From NCBI GenBank assembly GCA_900757655.1, contig CAAEOT010000002.1, positions 1 to 22,840 on the forward strand: a DNA stretch of 22,840 nt. The letters are read 5' to 3'. This DNA is from an uncultured Oscillospiraceae bacterium (GTDB taxonomy: Bacteria > Bacillota > Clostridia > Oscillospirales > Oscillospiraceae). The notes beneath the pieces are model-generated. The model was given only the letters and a program-made list of their open reading frames with translations. It searched no databases and had not been told where the DNA came from. Position numbers and translations under genes: made by a program. Each line of letters starts with the position of its first letter. Position 1 is the stretch's first letter. Positions 7,142 to 14,893 of the stretch are shown here, one piece after another.

Positions 7142-7170
7142 AAGATACCACAGGAAACCGCATTTGTAAA
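7142..7170 (-). promoter_or_regulatory. Sigma-A promoter of the perR operon
   Basis: On the minus strand, -35 TTTACA (7165-7170), 17-bp spacer, -10 TATCTT (7142-7147), directly upstream of the palindromic operator. Confidence 0.65.
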
Positions 7171-7252
7171 GCCCTTTTTGCGAATGATTCTCAAGATTGT
7201 GCATTCTGCTGTATTTTCCGTGCCCCGCATCGGTGTTTTTGCGCAAAAATAT

Positions 7253-7278
7253 CGGCCGCGCGGTATCCCGCGCGGCCG
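7253..7278 (-). terminator. Terminator of the CBS-domain gene
   Basis: Perfect 11-bp stem CGGCCGCGCGG/CCGCGCGGCCG with a TATC loop, 20 bp past the stop codon. A T-rich stretch (ATATTTTTG) follows on the minus strand. Confidence 0.88.
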
Positions 7279-7298
7279 GATTGTGTGGCGGATGCGGT

Positions 7299-7727
7299 TT
7301 ACCGCCGGCAGACGTTGGCCGTGATGCCGCACAGCGCCTGCGCGCACTCCATGTCCCACTTGCCCGAGCGGGCAATGTCGTCGATCGAGAGGATGCCCGC
7401 GAGCTTGCCGCCCTCGGTCACGGGCAGGCGGCGCACCTGCGCTGTGCGCATGGTCTCCATCGCGCGGCGGATGTCCGCGCCGGCCTCGACCGTCACGGGG
7501 TCGCGCGACATGATGCTGCGCACGGTCACGGCGCCCGGATCTCCGCCGGACGAAATGCACCGCACCACGATGTCGCGGTCGGTGAGCATCCCGGCGAGCG
7601 TGCCGTCGTCCTCGCACACGGGCAGCGCGCCGATGCCGCGCATGCGCATCAGCCGCGCGGCGGCGACGACCGGCTCATCCGGATGTGTCACGGCGGCAGC
7701 GCCGGTCATGTAATTGCGGACCTGCAT
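7299..7727 (-). CDS. Tandem CBS-domain protein
   Basis: 142-residue cytoplasmic protein made of two CBS domains and little else. The first runs from MTGAAAVTHPDEPV to the GMLTDRDIV loop, the second from IMSRDPVTVEAGADI to GILSIDDIA. Such Bateman modules bind adenine nucleotides or other ligands and regulate partner proteins; no partner is fused here. ATG 7727 is preceded by AAGGGGGTG. A TATAAT sequence at 7797-7802 (minus) could be a -10, but I find no good -35. It follows spoIIP by 100 bp on the same strand, so partial cotranscription is possible. The actual ligand is unknown. Confidence 0.88.
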   Translation of the reverse strand: MQVRNYMTGAAAVTHPDEPVVAAARLMRMRGIGALPVCEDDGTLAGMLTDRDIVVRCISSGGDPGAVTVRSIMSRDPVTVEAGADIRRAMETMRTAQVRRLPVTEGGKLAGILSIDDIARSGKWDMECAQALCGITANVCRR

Positions 7728-7827
7728 GAAAACACCCCCTTTGGCCGGAAGCTCCGTCTGCGGAGATTCTCGCCCGCCGGGGGCGGTTTTATACCTATTA
7801 TAATATGTCGCACCGTGTCGGACCCGG

Positions 7828-8877
7828 TCACTGCACGAGCCGGGCGAGCGCCGGCCCGGCGCTCTCGCCGAACAGGCGCACGGCGCGTATGGCCTCCTGC
7901 AGCGTGTTGCCGCTGCTGCCAACCTCAATGATGAGCGACCCGCGCGTGAGGTGCTGGTTGTAGCGCTCGTTGACGAGCGTGATCGGCCGCATGAGCGTCG
8001 GGTGCGCGGTGTTCACCGCGTCCTGCAGGTACACTGCCAGGCGCAGGTTCTCCTCCCAGTACGGGTGGTAGAGGCCCGAGGCGTTCGTGCCCACGAGCAG
8101 CATCACCTGCGAGCACGCGGCGTCGGGCAGCTCGGCCACGGTCTTGTAGACCACACTGTCCGAGCACAGCGCGTCGCGGTGCAGGTCAATGACGATGCGC
8201 AGGCTCGGGTACTGGCTCAGGTACGCCTGCACGGCCGCGCCCGAGCGGTTGTACGAGCCCGTGTAGCTCGGGTAGTCGTAGATCGTCCGGTCGTGCAGCA
8301 CCTGCAGGCCGGCGGCCCCGAGCGTGTCGGCCAGCACGTCGCCCACGTGCACGATATTATAATTGGTGTCCTCCGTGCGGCACGTGTCGCTCGCGGGGTA
8401 GAGGTCGCGCCCCGCAGGGGTGAAGGCCTCGCTCGCGTGCGTGTGCATGATGAGGATCTGCGGCTCGCCTGCCGGCAGCGTCACGGCCGGGCCCTGCTGC
8501 AGCAGGGCCGCCGCGTCCACCGCGATGTCCGTCTCATTCTTGATGCTCAGCCCGCCTGCGATGCTCGTCGCCACGATCGGCAGCCCGTCGGCCGTCGTGG
8601 TCGGGGCGTCCTCGGCGGGCTCGCCGTCGGATGTGGGGGCGGGTGTTGCTTCCGGCGCGGGCGTGGCCGCGCTGAGCGCCGCCGCTGCCTCCGGTGTGGG
8701 GGAGACGTCCACCGGTGGAGCACCCAGCTCCATGCGCACCGATGCCGCCAGCAGCTGCTCCGGGTCGAGCCAGAGCCGCAGCCTGTCCGCGAGCGGCGCG
8801 CCGCCCGCCGCAGCCGATGCGATCTGCAGGCCGAACACGGTCAGCCCCACACAGGCCAGTTTTTGCCGCAGCGTCAT
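7828..8877 (-). CDS. spoIIP: Stage II sporulation protein P (engulfment cell wall hydrolase)
   Basis: 349-residue peptidoglycan amidase/endopeptidase needed for septal thinning and engulfment with SpoIID and SpoIIM. An N-terminal hydrophobic segment (about 7-25) anchors it, a Pro/Ala/Thr-rich linker spans about 52-98, and the catalytic domain covers about 135-349. Family motifs are intact: ILIMHTHASEAF (141-152) supplies metal-binding His and Glu, DLHRDA (231-236) a further His, and NERYNQHLTRGSLIIEVGS includes the conserved Glu318. ATG 8877 with GGAGGTGAG. It marks a spore-forming lineage. The gpr gene that often precedes spoIIP is not adjacent: a TSCPD gene lies divergently instead. Confidence 0.95.
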   Translation of the reverse strand: MTLRQKLACVGLTVFGLQIASAAAGGAPLADRLRLWLDPEQLLAASVRMELGAPPVDVSPTPEAAAALSAATPAPEATPAPTSDGEPAEDAPTTTADGLPIVATSIAGGLSIKNETDIAVDAAALLQQGPAVTLPAGEPQILIMHTHASEAFTPAGRDLYPASDTCRTEDTNYNIVHVGDVLADTLGAAGLQVLHDRTIYDYPSYTGSYNRSGAAVQAYLSQYPSLRIVIDLHRDALCSDSVVYKTVAELPDAACSQVMLLVGTNASGLYHPYWEENLRLAVYLQDAVNTAHPTLMRPITLVNERYNQHLTRGSLIIEVGSSGNTLQEAIRAVRLFGESAGPALARLVQ

Positions 8878-8908
8878 ATCTACTCACCTCCGATTGCATT
8901 CTCCACAA

Positions 8909-8935
8909 TATATATGGTTTCGGGGGTGGAATTAT
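8909..8935 (-). promoter_or_regulatory. Candidate sigma-E-like promoter for spoIIP
   Basis: On the minus strand ATAATT (8930-8935), 13-bp spacer, CATATATA (8909-8916), resembling mother-cell sigma-E promoters (ATA / CATA). Based on known mother-cell expression of spoIIP; the match is loose. Confidence 0.35.
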
Positions 8936-8955
8936 GTCACCGCATCTGCTATACT
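8927..8955 (+). promoter_or_regulatory. Candidate promoter of the TSCPD gene
   Basis: -35 TGGAAT (8927-8932), 17-bp spacer, -10 TATACT (8950-8955). It overlaps the divergent spoIIP promoter region. Confidence 0.5.
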
Positions 8956-8987
8956 AAGGACAGAAAAATCTTGAAGGAGGCGTCGTC

Positions 8988-9230
8988 ATGACGATCACAT
9001 ACCGTCCGAAAGGTGTCTGCTCCCGCCTGATGCGGGTGGAGGTGGAGGACGGAATTATCCGCCAAGTTGAGGTGCAAGGGGGGTGCAGCGGCAATCTGCA
9101 GGGCATTTCGCGGCTCCTGGTGGGGATGCCGGTGCAGCAGGCCATCGAGCGTATGGAGGGCGTGCGCTGCGGCGGCAAGCCGACCTCCTGCCCGGACCAG
9201 CTCGCCAAGGCGCTGCGTCAGGCATTGTGA
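8988..9230 (+). CDS. TSCPD-domain protein (TIGR03905 type)
   Basis: 80-residue small protein with the TSCPD signature that names the family (TSCPDQLAKAL, 66-76). Four conserved cysteines (C11, C33, C61, C68) suggest metal binding. The domain also occurs at the end of some ribonucleotide reductases and as stand-alone small proteins in Clostridia, where the role is unknown. Start ATG 8988 has an AAGGAGG site. Own promoter and a terminator at 9283-9323, so monocistronic, divergent from spoIIP. Confidence 0.9.
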   Translation: MTITYRPKGVCSRLMRVEVEDGIIRQVEVQGGCSGNLQGISRLLVGMPVQQAIERMEGVRCGGKPTSCPDQLAKALRQAL

Positions 9231-9282
9231 GGCGGGAAAAAGATTAACATAATTCTTTCAAATAATAAAAATAGTTGACATA

Positions 9283-9323
9283 ATGCAAGTTTGCAAGAAT
9301 TTTTTGCGAACTTGCATCTTTTT
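9283..9323 (+). terminator. Terminator of the TSCPD gene
   Basis: A 14-bp stem (9283-9296 with 9304-9317) containing one G-U pair, a 7-base loop, then a T-rich run. Confidence 0.85.
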
Positions 9324-9480
9324 ATTTTCGTCACTTTGCGTCGAATCGTTGGATTTAGTCAAAGTATACAACACAACAACTTGCGTAGAATAACGTCACA
9401 TAACGCTATATTTTGTTGTTTGCGCAATTTTTTGTGGATATTATTCAGAACTTAAAAACATGCTTTGTGCACTTTGCCGA

Positions 9481-9509
9481 TTGCGTGCGGCTTGAAAAAT
9501 GAATATAAT
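9481..9509 (+). promoter_or_regulatory. Sigma-A promoter of the SleB-like gene
   Basis: -35 TTGCGT (9481-9486), 17-bp spacer, perfect -10 TATAAT (9504-9509). An in-frame ATG at 9499 lies inside this promoter and is therefore not the start. Confidence 0.65.
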
Positions 9510-9579
9510 TATCCGTAACAGGGCGCGTGGATGGAAGCCCGTGTGCCCTGTGATGAATCAGCAAAGGAGGCTGCACGTC

Positions 9580-10629
9580 ATGAATCGAACGAAGAAAGCG
9601 GGCCTGTCCGTGAAGTCGGGCCTGTCGCTGATGTGCATCGTCTGCCTGCTTTGCGGCTTATTGTGCGGATTTTTCTGGCTCGCCGGTGAAAACTCGGCGC
9701 TGGCCGCCGGACCGGACGGCAGCGCGCTGGCGGCAAAGGCGGTCGTGAGCGGGGACGCGTCCCTGGCCGCGCCCGAGCGCGACGAGAAGCTTGCGGTGCA
9801 GGCCGCCGCGCAGGCGACCTCGCCGGTTGTGCGCACGGTCGCCGTCGGCATGGACGCCGGCGACTACACCGAGACTGTCACCTGCGACTACACGCCCGTG
9901 TACGTGGACGACCGCTTCTGCGGCTACTGCTACGTGCTCGGCGATGCGGTCTGGCTCCCGGCGGATGCGTTCGCCGAGATGCTCGGCCTCGAGAGCGACA
10001 CCGTCACCGATGGGGACACCGAGACCGTCACGGTCGACGGTGCGGACATCACGGCGACCTACGGCGCGACGTACTACACGGCCAACGGCCGCTGCTTCTA
10101 CGCGCCCGACGGCGTGTATGCCCTCGACGGGGAAGTGGTGCTGCCGCTGGCGGATCTGGAAAAGATCTTCGGTGTCACGGCCGCGTTCAGCGCGGACAAT
10201 ACCAGCCTGCGTGTCGACGCGTCAGAGCAGGCGCTGCTCGAGAGCGGCGAGAGCTATTACGGCGCGCGCGATGTCTACTGGCTCAGCCACATCATCAATG
10301 CCGAGGCCGGAAACCAGCCCATGGACGGGCAGATCGCGGTCGGCAATGTCGTGCTCAACCGCGTGGCGGACGAGCGATTTCCCAACAGCGTCAAGGAGGT
10401 CGTGTTCGACCGGCGCGGCGGTGTGGCGCAGTTTTCGCCCACGGCCGACGGGCGCATCAGCCTTACGCCGGACGAGGACGCCGAGCTCGCGGCGAAGCTC
10501 GCCTTCGAGGGGTATGACCCGGTGGGCGAGAGCCTGTATTTCATCAATCCCTCGGCATGCAATGCCTCGTGGTTCAACAGCCGCCTGACCTACACGGCCA
10601 CGATCGGCGACCACGTCTTTTACGCATAA
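9580..10629 (+). CDS. SleB-type cell wall hydrolase with copper-amine-oxidase-N-like domain
   Basis: 349-residue exported peptidoglycan hydrolase. Signal peptide at 1-43 (basic start, hydrophobic core, LAAG end). Residues about 95-215 look like the copper-amine-oxidase N-like domain common in clostridial envelope proteins (VYVDDRFCGYCYVLGDAVWLP, then VLPLADLEKIFG). The Hydrolase_2/SleB domain spans 226-349, with the catalytic Glu242 in INAEAGNQP, the NVVLNRV stretch and a C-terminal TATIGDHVFYA. Family members are lytic transglycosylases acting on spore cortex or vegetative wall. Start ATG 9580 with AAAGGAGG. The sigma-A-like promoter suggests vegetative expression, so a role in germination is not established. 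I do not assign the sleB symbol. Confidence 0.9.
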   Translation: MNRTKKAGLSVKSGLSLMCIVCLLCGLLCGFFWLAGENSALAAGPDGSALAAKAVVSGDASLAAPERDEKLAVQAAAQATSPVVRTVAVGMDAGDYTETVTCDYTPVYVDDRFCGYCYVLGDAVWLPADAFAEMLGLESDTVTDGDTETVTVDGADITATYGATYYTANGRCFYAPDGVYALDGEVVLPLADLEKIFGVTAAFSADNTSLRVDASEQALLESGESYYGARDVYWLSHIINAEAGNQPMDGQIAVGNVVLNRVADERFPNSVKEVVFDRRGGVAQFSPTADGRISLTPDEDAELAAKLAFEGYDPVGESLYFINPSACNASWFNSRLTYTATIGDHVFYA

Positions 10630-10649
10630 TAGCTGCACAGGCAGTGTTC

Positions 10650-10682
10650 CCGCCCGCACGGAGACCCGTGCGGGCGGTTTTT
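10650..10682 (+). terminator. Terminator of the SleB-like gene
   Basis: Perfect 12-bp stem CCGCCCGCACGG/CCGTGCGGGCGG with a 4-base loop followed by five T, 20 bp past the stop. Confidence 0.93.
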
Positions 10683-10744
10683 CATGACCGGAGACGAGGG
10701 AGCGCCGCTGTTTCGCGCTGCAGGAAAATCGACCGGAATGTCCC

Positions 10745-10773
10745 TTGACCGTTTCCGGAATTTCGGATATGAT
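10745..10773 (+). promoter_or_regulatory. Sigma-A promoter of the cardiolipin synthase gene
   Basis: -35 TTGACC (10745-10750), 17-bp spacer, -10 TATGAT (10768-10773). Confidence 0.7.
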
Positions 10774-10805
10774 AGAAAGATAACAACACGGAAGGAGGTG
10801 CGCGC

Positions 10806-12398
10806 GTGCACAACGACTGGTTTGAGGACGACAATGAGATCCGCCTGCTGCGCCGCGGCAAGCGCCGGCTGCTGGACATCGTGTTCGGCCGCACGATGGT
10901 CATCACGCTGCTGCTCCTGCTGCAGATCGCCATCATGGTGCTCGGTACGCACTATCTCGGCCGCTACTACCCCGCGCTGACGATCGTCCTGCGCGTGCTG
11001 AGCGTTGCGGTCATCATCTACCTTGTCAACAAGTCCGGCAGCGCGACGACGAAGATCACCTGGATCATCCTCGTCATGGCACTGCCGGCGTTCGGCGTGC
11101 TGCTGTACCTGTTCGTGCAGCTCGACATCGGCCACCGCTACGCCAATCGCCGCGTGCAGGAGAGCATCCTGAGCACCGTGCAGTACGTCCCGCGCCAGAC
11201 CGAGCTCATGGCCCGCCTGCGCACCGAGCTGCCAGAGGTGCACAACCTCGCTGAGTACACGCTGCGCTCCGGCGACTACCCCGTGTACGAAAACACTGCC
11301 GTGACCTACTACCCCATGGGGCAGGACAAGATCGGTGCGCTCATCGAGGCGCTGCAGTCGGCCGAACACTTCATCTTCCTCGAGTATTTCATCATCGAGG
11401 AGGGCGACGTCTGGGGCCGCATCCTGAAAATCCTGGAGGAAAAGGTGCGCGCTGGCGTTGAGGTGCGCGTGCTCTATGACGGTACGTGCACGTTCTACCG
11501 CCTGCCGTACGGCTACCCCAAGCGCATGGAGGCGCTCGGCATCCACTGCAAGATGTTCGCGCCGCTGCGCCCGCTCGTGAGCACGTATTACAACAACCGC
11601 GACCACCGCAAGATCGCCGTCATCGACGGGCACATCGGCTTCACCGGCGGCGTGAACCTTGCCGACGAGTACGCGAACCTGGTGCGCGTCTACGGCGTGT
11701 GGAAGGACACGGCCGTGCGTCTGGAGGGCGAGGCCGTGCGCTCGCTCACGCTCATGTTCCTGCAGATGTGGGGCATGGACGAGCGCGAGCCGGACACCGA
11801 TTCCTACGGCCGCTATCTCCGCGTGCCGCAGCGCCCGCTGCCGGAGGCCTCCGGCTACGTCCTGCCGTATGCCGACAGCCCGCTCGATGACGAGCGCGTG
11901 GGCGAGTGCGTGTATCTCGACATCCTCAACCACGCCGAGCGCTATGTGCGCATCATGACGCCGTACCTCATCCTCGATGAGACGATGATCATGGCGCTCA
12001 CGTTCGCGGCCAAACGCGGCGTGGATGTGGAGCTCATTTTGCCGCACGTGCCGGATAAGAAGTTCGCCTTCGCCCTTGCCAAGGGGCACTACCGCGAGCT
12101 GCTCGATGCCGGCGTGAAAATTTACGAGTACACGCCCGGCTTCGTGCACGCGAAGGTGTTCGTCAGCGACGACCGCAAGGCCGTCGTTGGCACGATCAAT
12201 CTCGATTACCGCAGCCTGTACCTGCACTTTGAGGACGCGGTGTATCTCTATGACTGTCCATGCATCAAGGACATTGTGGCGGATTATGACGCCACACGTG
12301 CCCAGTCGCAGGTCGTCACGCACGGCGATCTTGCGCGCATCCCGCTGCACACGCGCATCGCGGCCGCGCTGCTCAAGCTCGTTGCGCCGCTGATGTAA
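10806..12398 (+). CDS. cls: Cardiolipin synthase (phospholipase D superfamily)
   Basis: 530-residue membrane enzyme that condenses two phosphatidylglycerols into cardiolipin and glycerol. Hydrophobic segments at about 31-50, 56-75 and 84-106 form the usual N-terminal anchor. Two phospholipase D motifs are intact: H267-x-K269-x4-D274 in NNRDHRKIAVIDG, and H448-x-K450-x4-D455 in FVHAKVFVSDD, each followed by the family's G-x-x-N-x (GGVNL, GTINLD). The start is GTG at 10806, chosen because AAGGAGGTG precedes it at ideal spacing. The DJ-1-like gene begins 28 bp after the stop with no hairpin between, so they are probably cotranscribed. Confidence 0.95.
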   Translation: MHNDWFEDDNEIRLLRRGKRRLLDIVFGRTMVITLLLLLQIAIMVLGTHYLGRYYPALTIVLRVLSVAVIIYLVNKSGSATTKITWIILVMALPAFGVLLYLFVQLDIGHRYANRRVQESILSTVQYVPRQTELMARLRTELPEVHNLAEYTLRSGDYPVYENTAVTYYPMGQDKIGALIEALQSAEHFIFLEYFIIEEGDVWGRILKILEEKVRAGVEVRVLYDGTCTFYRLPYGYPKRMEALGIHCKMFAPLRPLVSTYYNNRDHRKIAVIDGHIGFTGGVNLADEYANLVRVYGVWKDTAVRLEGEAVRSLTLMFLQMWGMDEREPDTDSYGRYLRVPQRPLPEASGYVLPYADSPLDDERVGECVYLDILNHAERYVRIMTPYLILDETMIMALTFAAKRGVDVELILPHVPDKKFAFALAKGHYRELLDAGVKIYEYTPGFVHAKVFVSDDRKAVVGTINLDYRSLYLHFEDAVYLYDCPCIKDIVADYDATRAQSQVVTHGDLARIPLHTRIAAALLKLVAPLM

Positions 12399-12426
12399 CC
12401 GTTTTTTTGAGAAAGGGGAACCCATC

Positions 12427-12984
12427 ATGTCGAAATGTTATCTGCTGTTTGCCGAAGGGCTCGAGGAGTGCGAGGGTCTCATCACGCTCGATATTCTCCG
12501 CCGTGCCGGACTGGAGACGTACACCGTGTCCATTCAGGAAGCACACACCGTCGTCGGTGCGCACGGCGTGCCCATCACGTGCGACCGCACGCTGCCGGAG
12601 CTGCTGGCCGCGCCGCCGGAGCTCGTCGTGCTCCCGGGCGGTATGCCCGGCACGACGAATCTCGCCAAGAGCCCGGCCGTGGAGGCGCTCGTGCGCCGCA
12701 CGCTCGAGCATGGCGGCCGCGCCGCGGCCATCTGCGCCGCGCCGAGCGTGCTCGCGCAGTACGGCCTGCTCGCTGGACGCCGCGCCACGTGCTACCCCGG
12801 CTTTGAGAGCAAGTGCACCGGCGCGCACATGGTGGATGCCGACGTTGTCACCGACGGGCCGATCACGACCGGCCGCGCCCTCGGCGCGGCGATCCCGTTC
12901 GCACTCGAGCTCGTGCGTCTGCTCACCGACGAGCAGACCGCCGCGCGCACGGCCGAGGAGATCGTCTGGCGACATGACGGTTGA
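12427..12984 (+). CDS. DJ-1/PfpI-family protein
   Basis: 185-residue flavodoxin-like protein of the DJ-1/YajL group. The nucleophile-elbow cysteine is C103 (AAAICAAPSVL) and the conserved acid partner is E16 in GLEECEG, matching human DJ-1 C106 and E18. The VVLPGGMPGTTNL loop and the C-terminal TGRALGAAIPFALELV segment are typical of the family. Members are proposed to act as glyoxalases, deglycases or oxidative-stress proteins; which applies here is unknown. ATG 12427 with AAAGGGG. The -35 of the following gene's promoter overlaps its stop codon. Confidence 0.92.
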   Translation: MSKCYLLFAEGLEECEGLITLDILRRAGLETYTVSIQEAHTVVGAHGVPITCDRTLPELLAAPPELVVLPGGMPGTTNLAKSPAVEALVRRTLEHGGRAAAICAAPSVLAQYGLLAGRRATCYPGFESKCTGAHMVDADVVTDGPITTGRALGAAIPFALELVRLLTDEQTAARTAEEIVWRHDG

Positions 12985-13009
12985 CAACGCGCGCGCACGT
13001 GCGTAAAAT
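12981..13009 (+). promoter_or_regulatory. Sigma-A promoter of the XRE-membrane regulator
   Basis: -35 TTGACA (12981-12986) overlaps the stop codon (12982-12984) of the DJ-1-like gene; 17-bp spacer; -10 TAAAAT (13004-13009). Confidence 0.7.
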
Positions 13010-13041
13010 AGACGAGATAAAACCATTGTGAGGTCGCCGCC

Positions 13042-13626
13042 ATGGACGAACTGAAGCTCATCTTCGCCAGCAACCTGATCCGTCTGCGCACGGCTGCGGG
13101 CATGACGCAGGCGGAGCTTGGTGAACAACTGAATTATTCGGACAAGTCGATCTCCAAGTGGGAGCGCGGTGAGGCCATTCCCGATGCCATGGTGCTCAAG
13201 CGCATGAGCGAGCTCTTCGGCGTCACGGTCGATTACCTGCTCAACGAGCATGATGCGTGGCAGCCCGGACCCGAGCCCAGCGCGTGCGACCGCAGCCATC
13301 ATGCCATCATCCTGGTCGCCCTCATGGGCATCGTCACGCTGGCGGTGCTGGTGTTTGTGGTGCTGTGGCTGTGGCTCGGCCAGGTGGAGTGGCTCGTGTT
13401 TCCCTGCTTCGTGCCGGCGGCGGTCATTACCTACCTCGTGCTCAACAGCGTATTTTTCGGCGGGCGGGGCAATTTGTATGTGGTGCTTGGTCTTGTGGCG
13501 AGCATCTTCCTCGCCGGCTACCTCGTGTTGCTGCGCTTCGGGATGAATTTCTGGCAGCTTTTCCTCATTCTCATCCCGGCCGAAGCCGTTGTGTATTTCA
13601 GCTTCCACATCCGCGCAAAGCATTGA
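13042..13626 (+). CDS. XRE-family regulator fused to a membrane domain
   Basis: 194 residues. Residues 7-61 form a Cro/C1-type helix-turn-helix (NLIRLRTAAGMTQAELGEQL, then SDKSISKWERGEAIPD), continuing into the VDYLLNE segment typical of Firmicute XRE proteins. After a short hydrophilic linker come four hydrophobic helices at roughly 87-110, 116-138, 145-164 and 168-189. A DNA-binding head on a membrane domain suggests a regulator that senses membrane or envelope state; the target is unknown. ATG 13042, with a modest GTGAGGTC site. It has its own promoter and a moderate terminator at 13665-13708. Confidence 0.88.
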   Translation: MDELKLIFASNLIRLRTAAGMTQAELGEQLNYSDKSISKWERGEAIPDAMVLKRMSELFGVTVDYLLNEHDAWQPGPEPSACDRSHHAIILVALMGIVTLAVLVFVVLWLWLGQVEWLVFPCFVPAAVITYLVLNSVFFGGRGNLYVVLGLVASIFLAGYLVLLRFGMNFWQLFLILIPAEAVVYFSFHIRAKH

Positions 13627-13664
13627 TATTGCAGACATTCTATGATTCGTAGAGCGCGTCTTTC

Positions 13665-13708
13665 GGGGCGTAGAGCAGGGCAGGGCCGTGTTCTACGCCC
13701 CGGTTCCG
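13665..13708 (+). terminator. Probable terminator of the XRE gene
   Basis: 10-bp stem GGGGCGTAGA/TCTACGCCCC (13665-13674, 13692-13701) with a 17-base loop and a weak T-rich tail. Confidence 0.5.
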
Positions 13709-13717
13709 TTTTGTAGG

Positions 13718-13746
13718 TTGCGCAATGCCCCCGCTGCGGGTATGAT
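13718..13746 (+). promoter_or_regulatory. Candidate sigma-A promoter of the DegV gene
   Basis: -35 TTGCGC (13718-13723), 17-bp spacer, -10 TATGAT (13741-13746). Confidence 0.55.
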
Positions 13747-13819
13747 ACCTGCGTATTGTGAAGGAACAAAGTCTGCCCGCCCGGCGGGCAAATCGAAGGA
13801 TGCAAAGGAGACCGACACG

Positions 13820-14707
13820 ATGGCCGATTTCGTACTGAGCTGCTGCTCCACCGCCGACCTGACCAAGGAGCATTTCCAGCAGCGTGACATTTCGTATATC
13901 TGCTTCCACTATGCGCTCGACGGCGTGGATTACCCGGACGATCTGGGCGAGACGATGCCGTTTGACAAGTTTTACGCCGCCATGGCAAACGGCGCCGAGA
14001 CGCGCACCTCGCAGGTGAACATCTCGGAGTTTGTGGACTATTTCACCCCGTTTCTTGAGCAGGGCAAGGACATTCTGCATGTCTGCCTGTCCTCGGGCCT
14101 GTCGGGCGTGTCGAACTCGGCAGAGAACGCCGCGCGCATCGTCCGTGAGCGCTATCCCGACCGGAAGATCTACATCGTCGACTCGCTCGGCGCGTCCTCG
14201 GGCTACGGCCTGCTGATGGATCGTCTCGCCGACCTGCGCGACGAGGGCATGTCCATCGACGCCGTGCGCGACTGGGCCGAGGCGCACAAGCTCGAGCTGC
14301 ACCACTGGTTTTTCTCCACGGACCTGACGTTCTACGTCAAGGGCGGCCGCATCTCGAAGGTGGCCGGCGTGTTCGGCGGCCTGCTGGACATCTGTCCGCT
14401 GCTGAACATGGATAACCTCGGCCGGCTCATCCCGCGCTCCAAGATCCGCGGCAAGAAGCGCGTCTTGAAAGAGATCGTCGCCCGCATGGAAGAGCATGCG
14501 CAGGGCGGCCTTGACTACTCCGGCAAGTGCTATATCTCCAATTCGGCGTGCTATGACGACGCGCGCGCCGTGGCCGATGCCATCGAGCAGAAGTTCCCGA
14601 AGCTCAACGGCAAGGTCGAGATCTACAGCGTCGGCACCACCATTGGCAGCCATACCGGTCCGGGCACCGTGGCCCTGTTCTTCTGGGGCGACGAGCGCAA
14701 GGACTGA
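13820..14707 (+). CDS. DegV-family fatty-acid-binding protein
   Basis: 295-residue cytoplasmic lipid carrier of the DegV/FakB family. Characteristic stretches are the N-terminal SCCSTADLT, TRTSQVNISEF (the family's TSQ/TSP loop), LSSGLSGVSNSA, IVDSLGASSGYG and YVKGGRIS, with the closing IGSHTGPGTVALFFWG. FakB-type members present bound fatty acids to the kinase FakA; no fakA is in this window, so a true FakB role is not shown. ATG 13820 has AAAGGAG. The longer open frame upstream runs through the promoter. Own promoter and a strong terminator, hence monocistronic. Confidence 0.93.
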   Translation: MADFVLSCCSTADLTKEHFQQRDISYICFHYALDGVDYPDDLGETMPFDKFYAAMANGAETRTSQVNISEFVDYFTPFLEQGKDILHVCLSSGLSGVSNSAENAARIVRERYPDRKIYIVDSLGASSGYGLLMDRLADLRDEGMSIDAVRDWAEAHKLELHHWFFSTDLTFYVKGGRISKVAGVFGGLLDICPLLNMDNLGRLIPRSKIRGKKRVLKEIVARMEEHAQGGLDYSGKCYISNSACYDDARAVADAIEQKFPKLNGKVEIYSVGTTIGSHTGPGTVALFFWGDERKD

Positions 14708-14749
14708 TTGGTCGATAAATCCCCCCTTATCTTTTTTCCCATCCCAAGC

Positions 14750-14781
14750 AAAATCCCCTGACCGAACAGTCAGGGGATTTT
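14750..14781. terminator. Bidirectional terminator
   Basis: 13-bp perfect stem AAAATCCCCTGAC/GTCAGGGGATTTT with a 6-base loop (14763-14768). It serves DegV on the plus strand and probably the deacetylase on the minus strand. Confidence 0.9.
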
Positions 14782-14836
14782 GTCGTATATGGAACGGGGC
14801 CGGATGGTGGATGCGGCGCTGCCGGTGGTGTGCCGT

Positions 14837-14860
14837 AGCCTTCTCCTCAAGAGGAAGGCT
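14837..14860. repeat. Degenerate copy of the dispersed hairpin repeat
   Basis: AGCCTTCTCCTC-AA-GAGGAAGGCT forms a stem with a two-base bulge, resembling the CCTTCCCC/GGGGAAGG hairpin of the repeats at 1-628 and 22446-22600. The flanking GTGCCG and GGCGGTGCG stretches are also similar. It lies between the deacetylase stop and the terminator at 14750-14781. Confidence 0.55.
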
Positions 14861-14893
14861 TTCATTGCCGGCGGTGCGCCGTATCCCGCCCGG

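Larger units (their letters stand above)
9231..9579 (+). other. AT-rich intergenic stretch
   Basis: 349 bp with no gene. It holds the TSCPD terminator (9283-9323) and the promoter of the SleB-like gene (9481-9509). Between 9324 and 9480 the DNA is strikingly AT-rich for this window, and I recognise no riboswitch, tRNA or reading frame. Confidence 0.7.

Noticed and set aside
7797..7802. TATAAT on the minus strand as a promoter for the CBS-domain gene
   Set aside because: No acceptable -35 at 16-18 bp, so I did not list it as a promoter, though an activator-dependent promoter remains possible.
9324..9480. A possible riboswitch or small RNA in the AT-rich stretch before the SleB-like gene
   Set aside because: No stable conserved-looking stem beyond the TSCPD terminator, and the stretch lies upstream of the SleB promoter rather than in its leader.
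10620..12428. A 602-codon minus-strand frame opposite cardiolipin synthase
   Set aside because: His/Val/Arg-rich composition typical of an antisense frame; the plus strand has both HKD motifs and a clear start.
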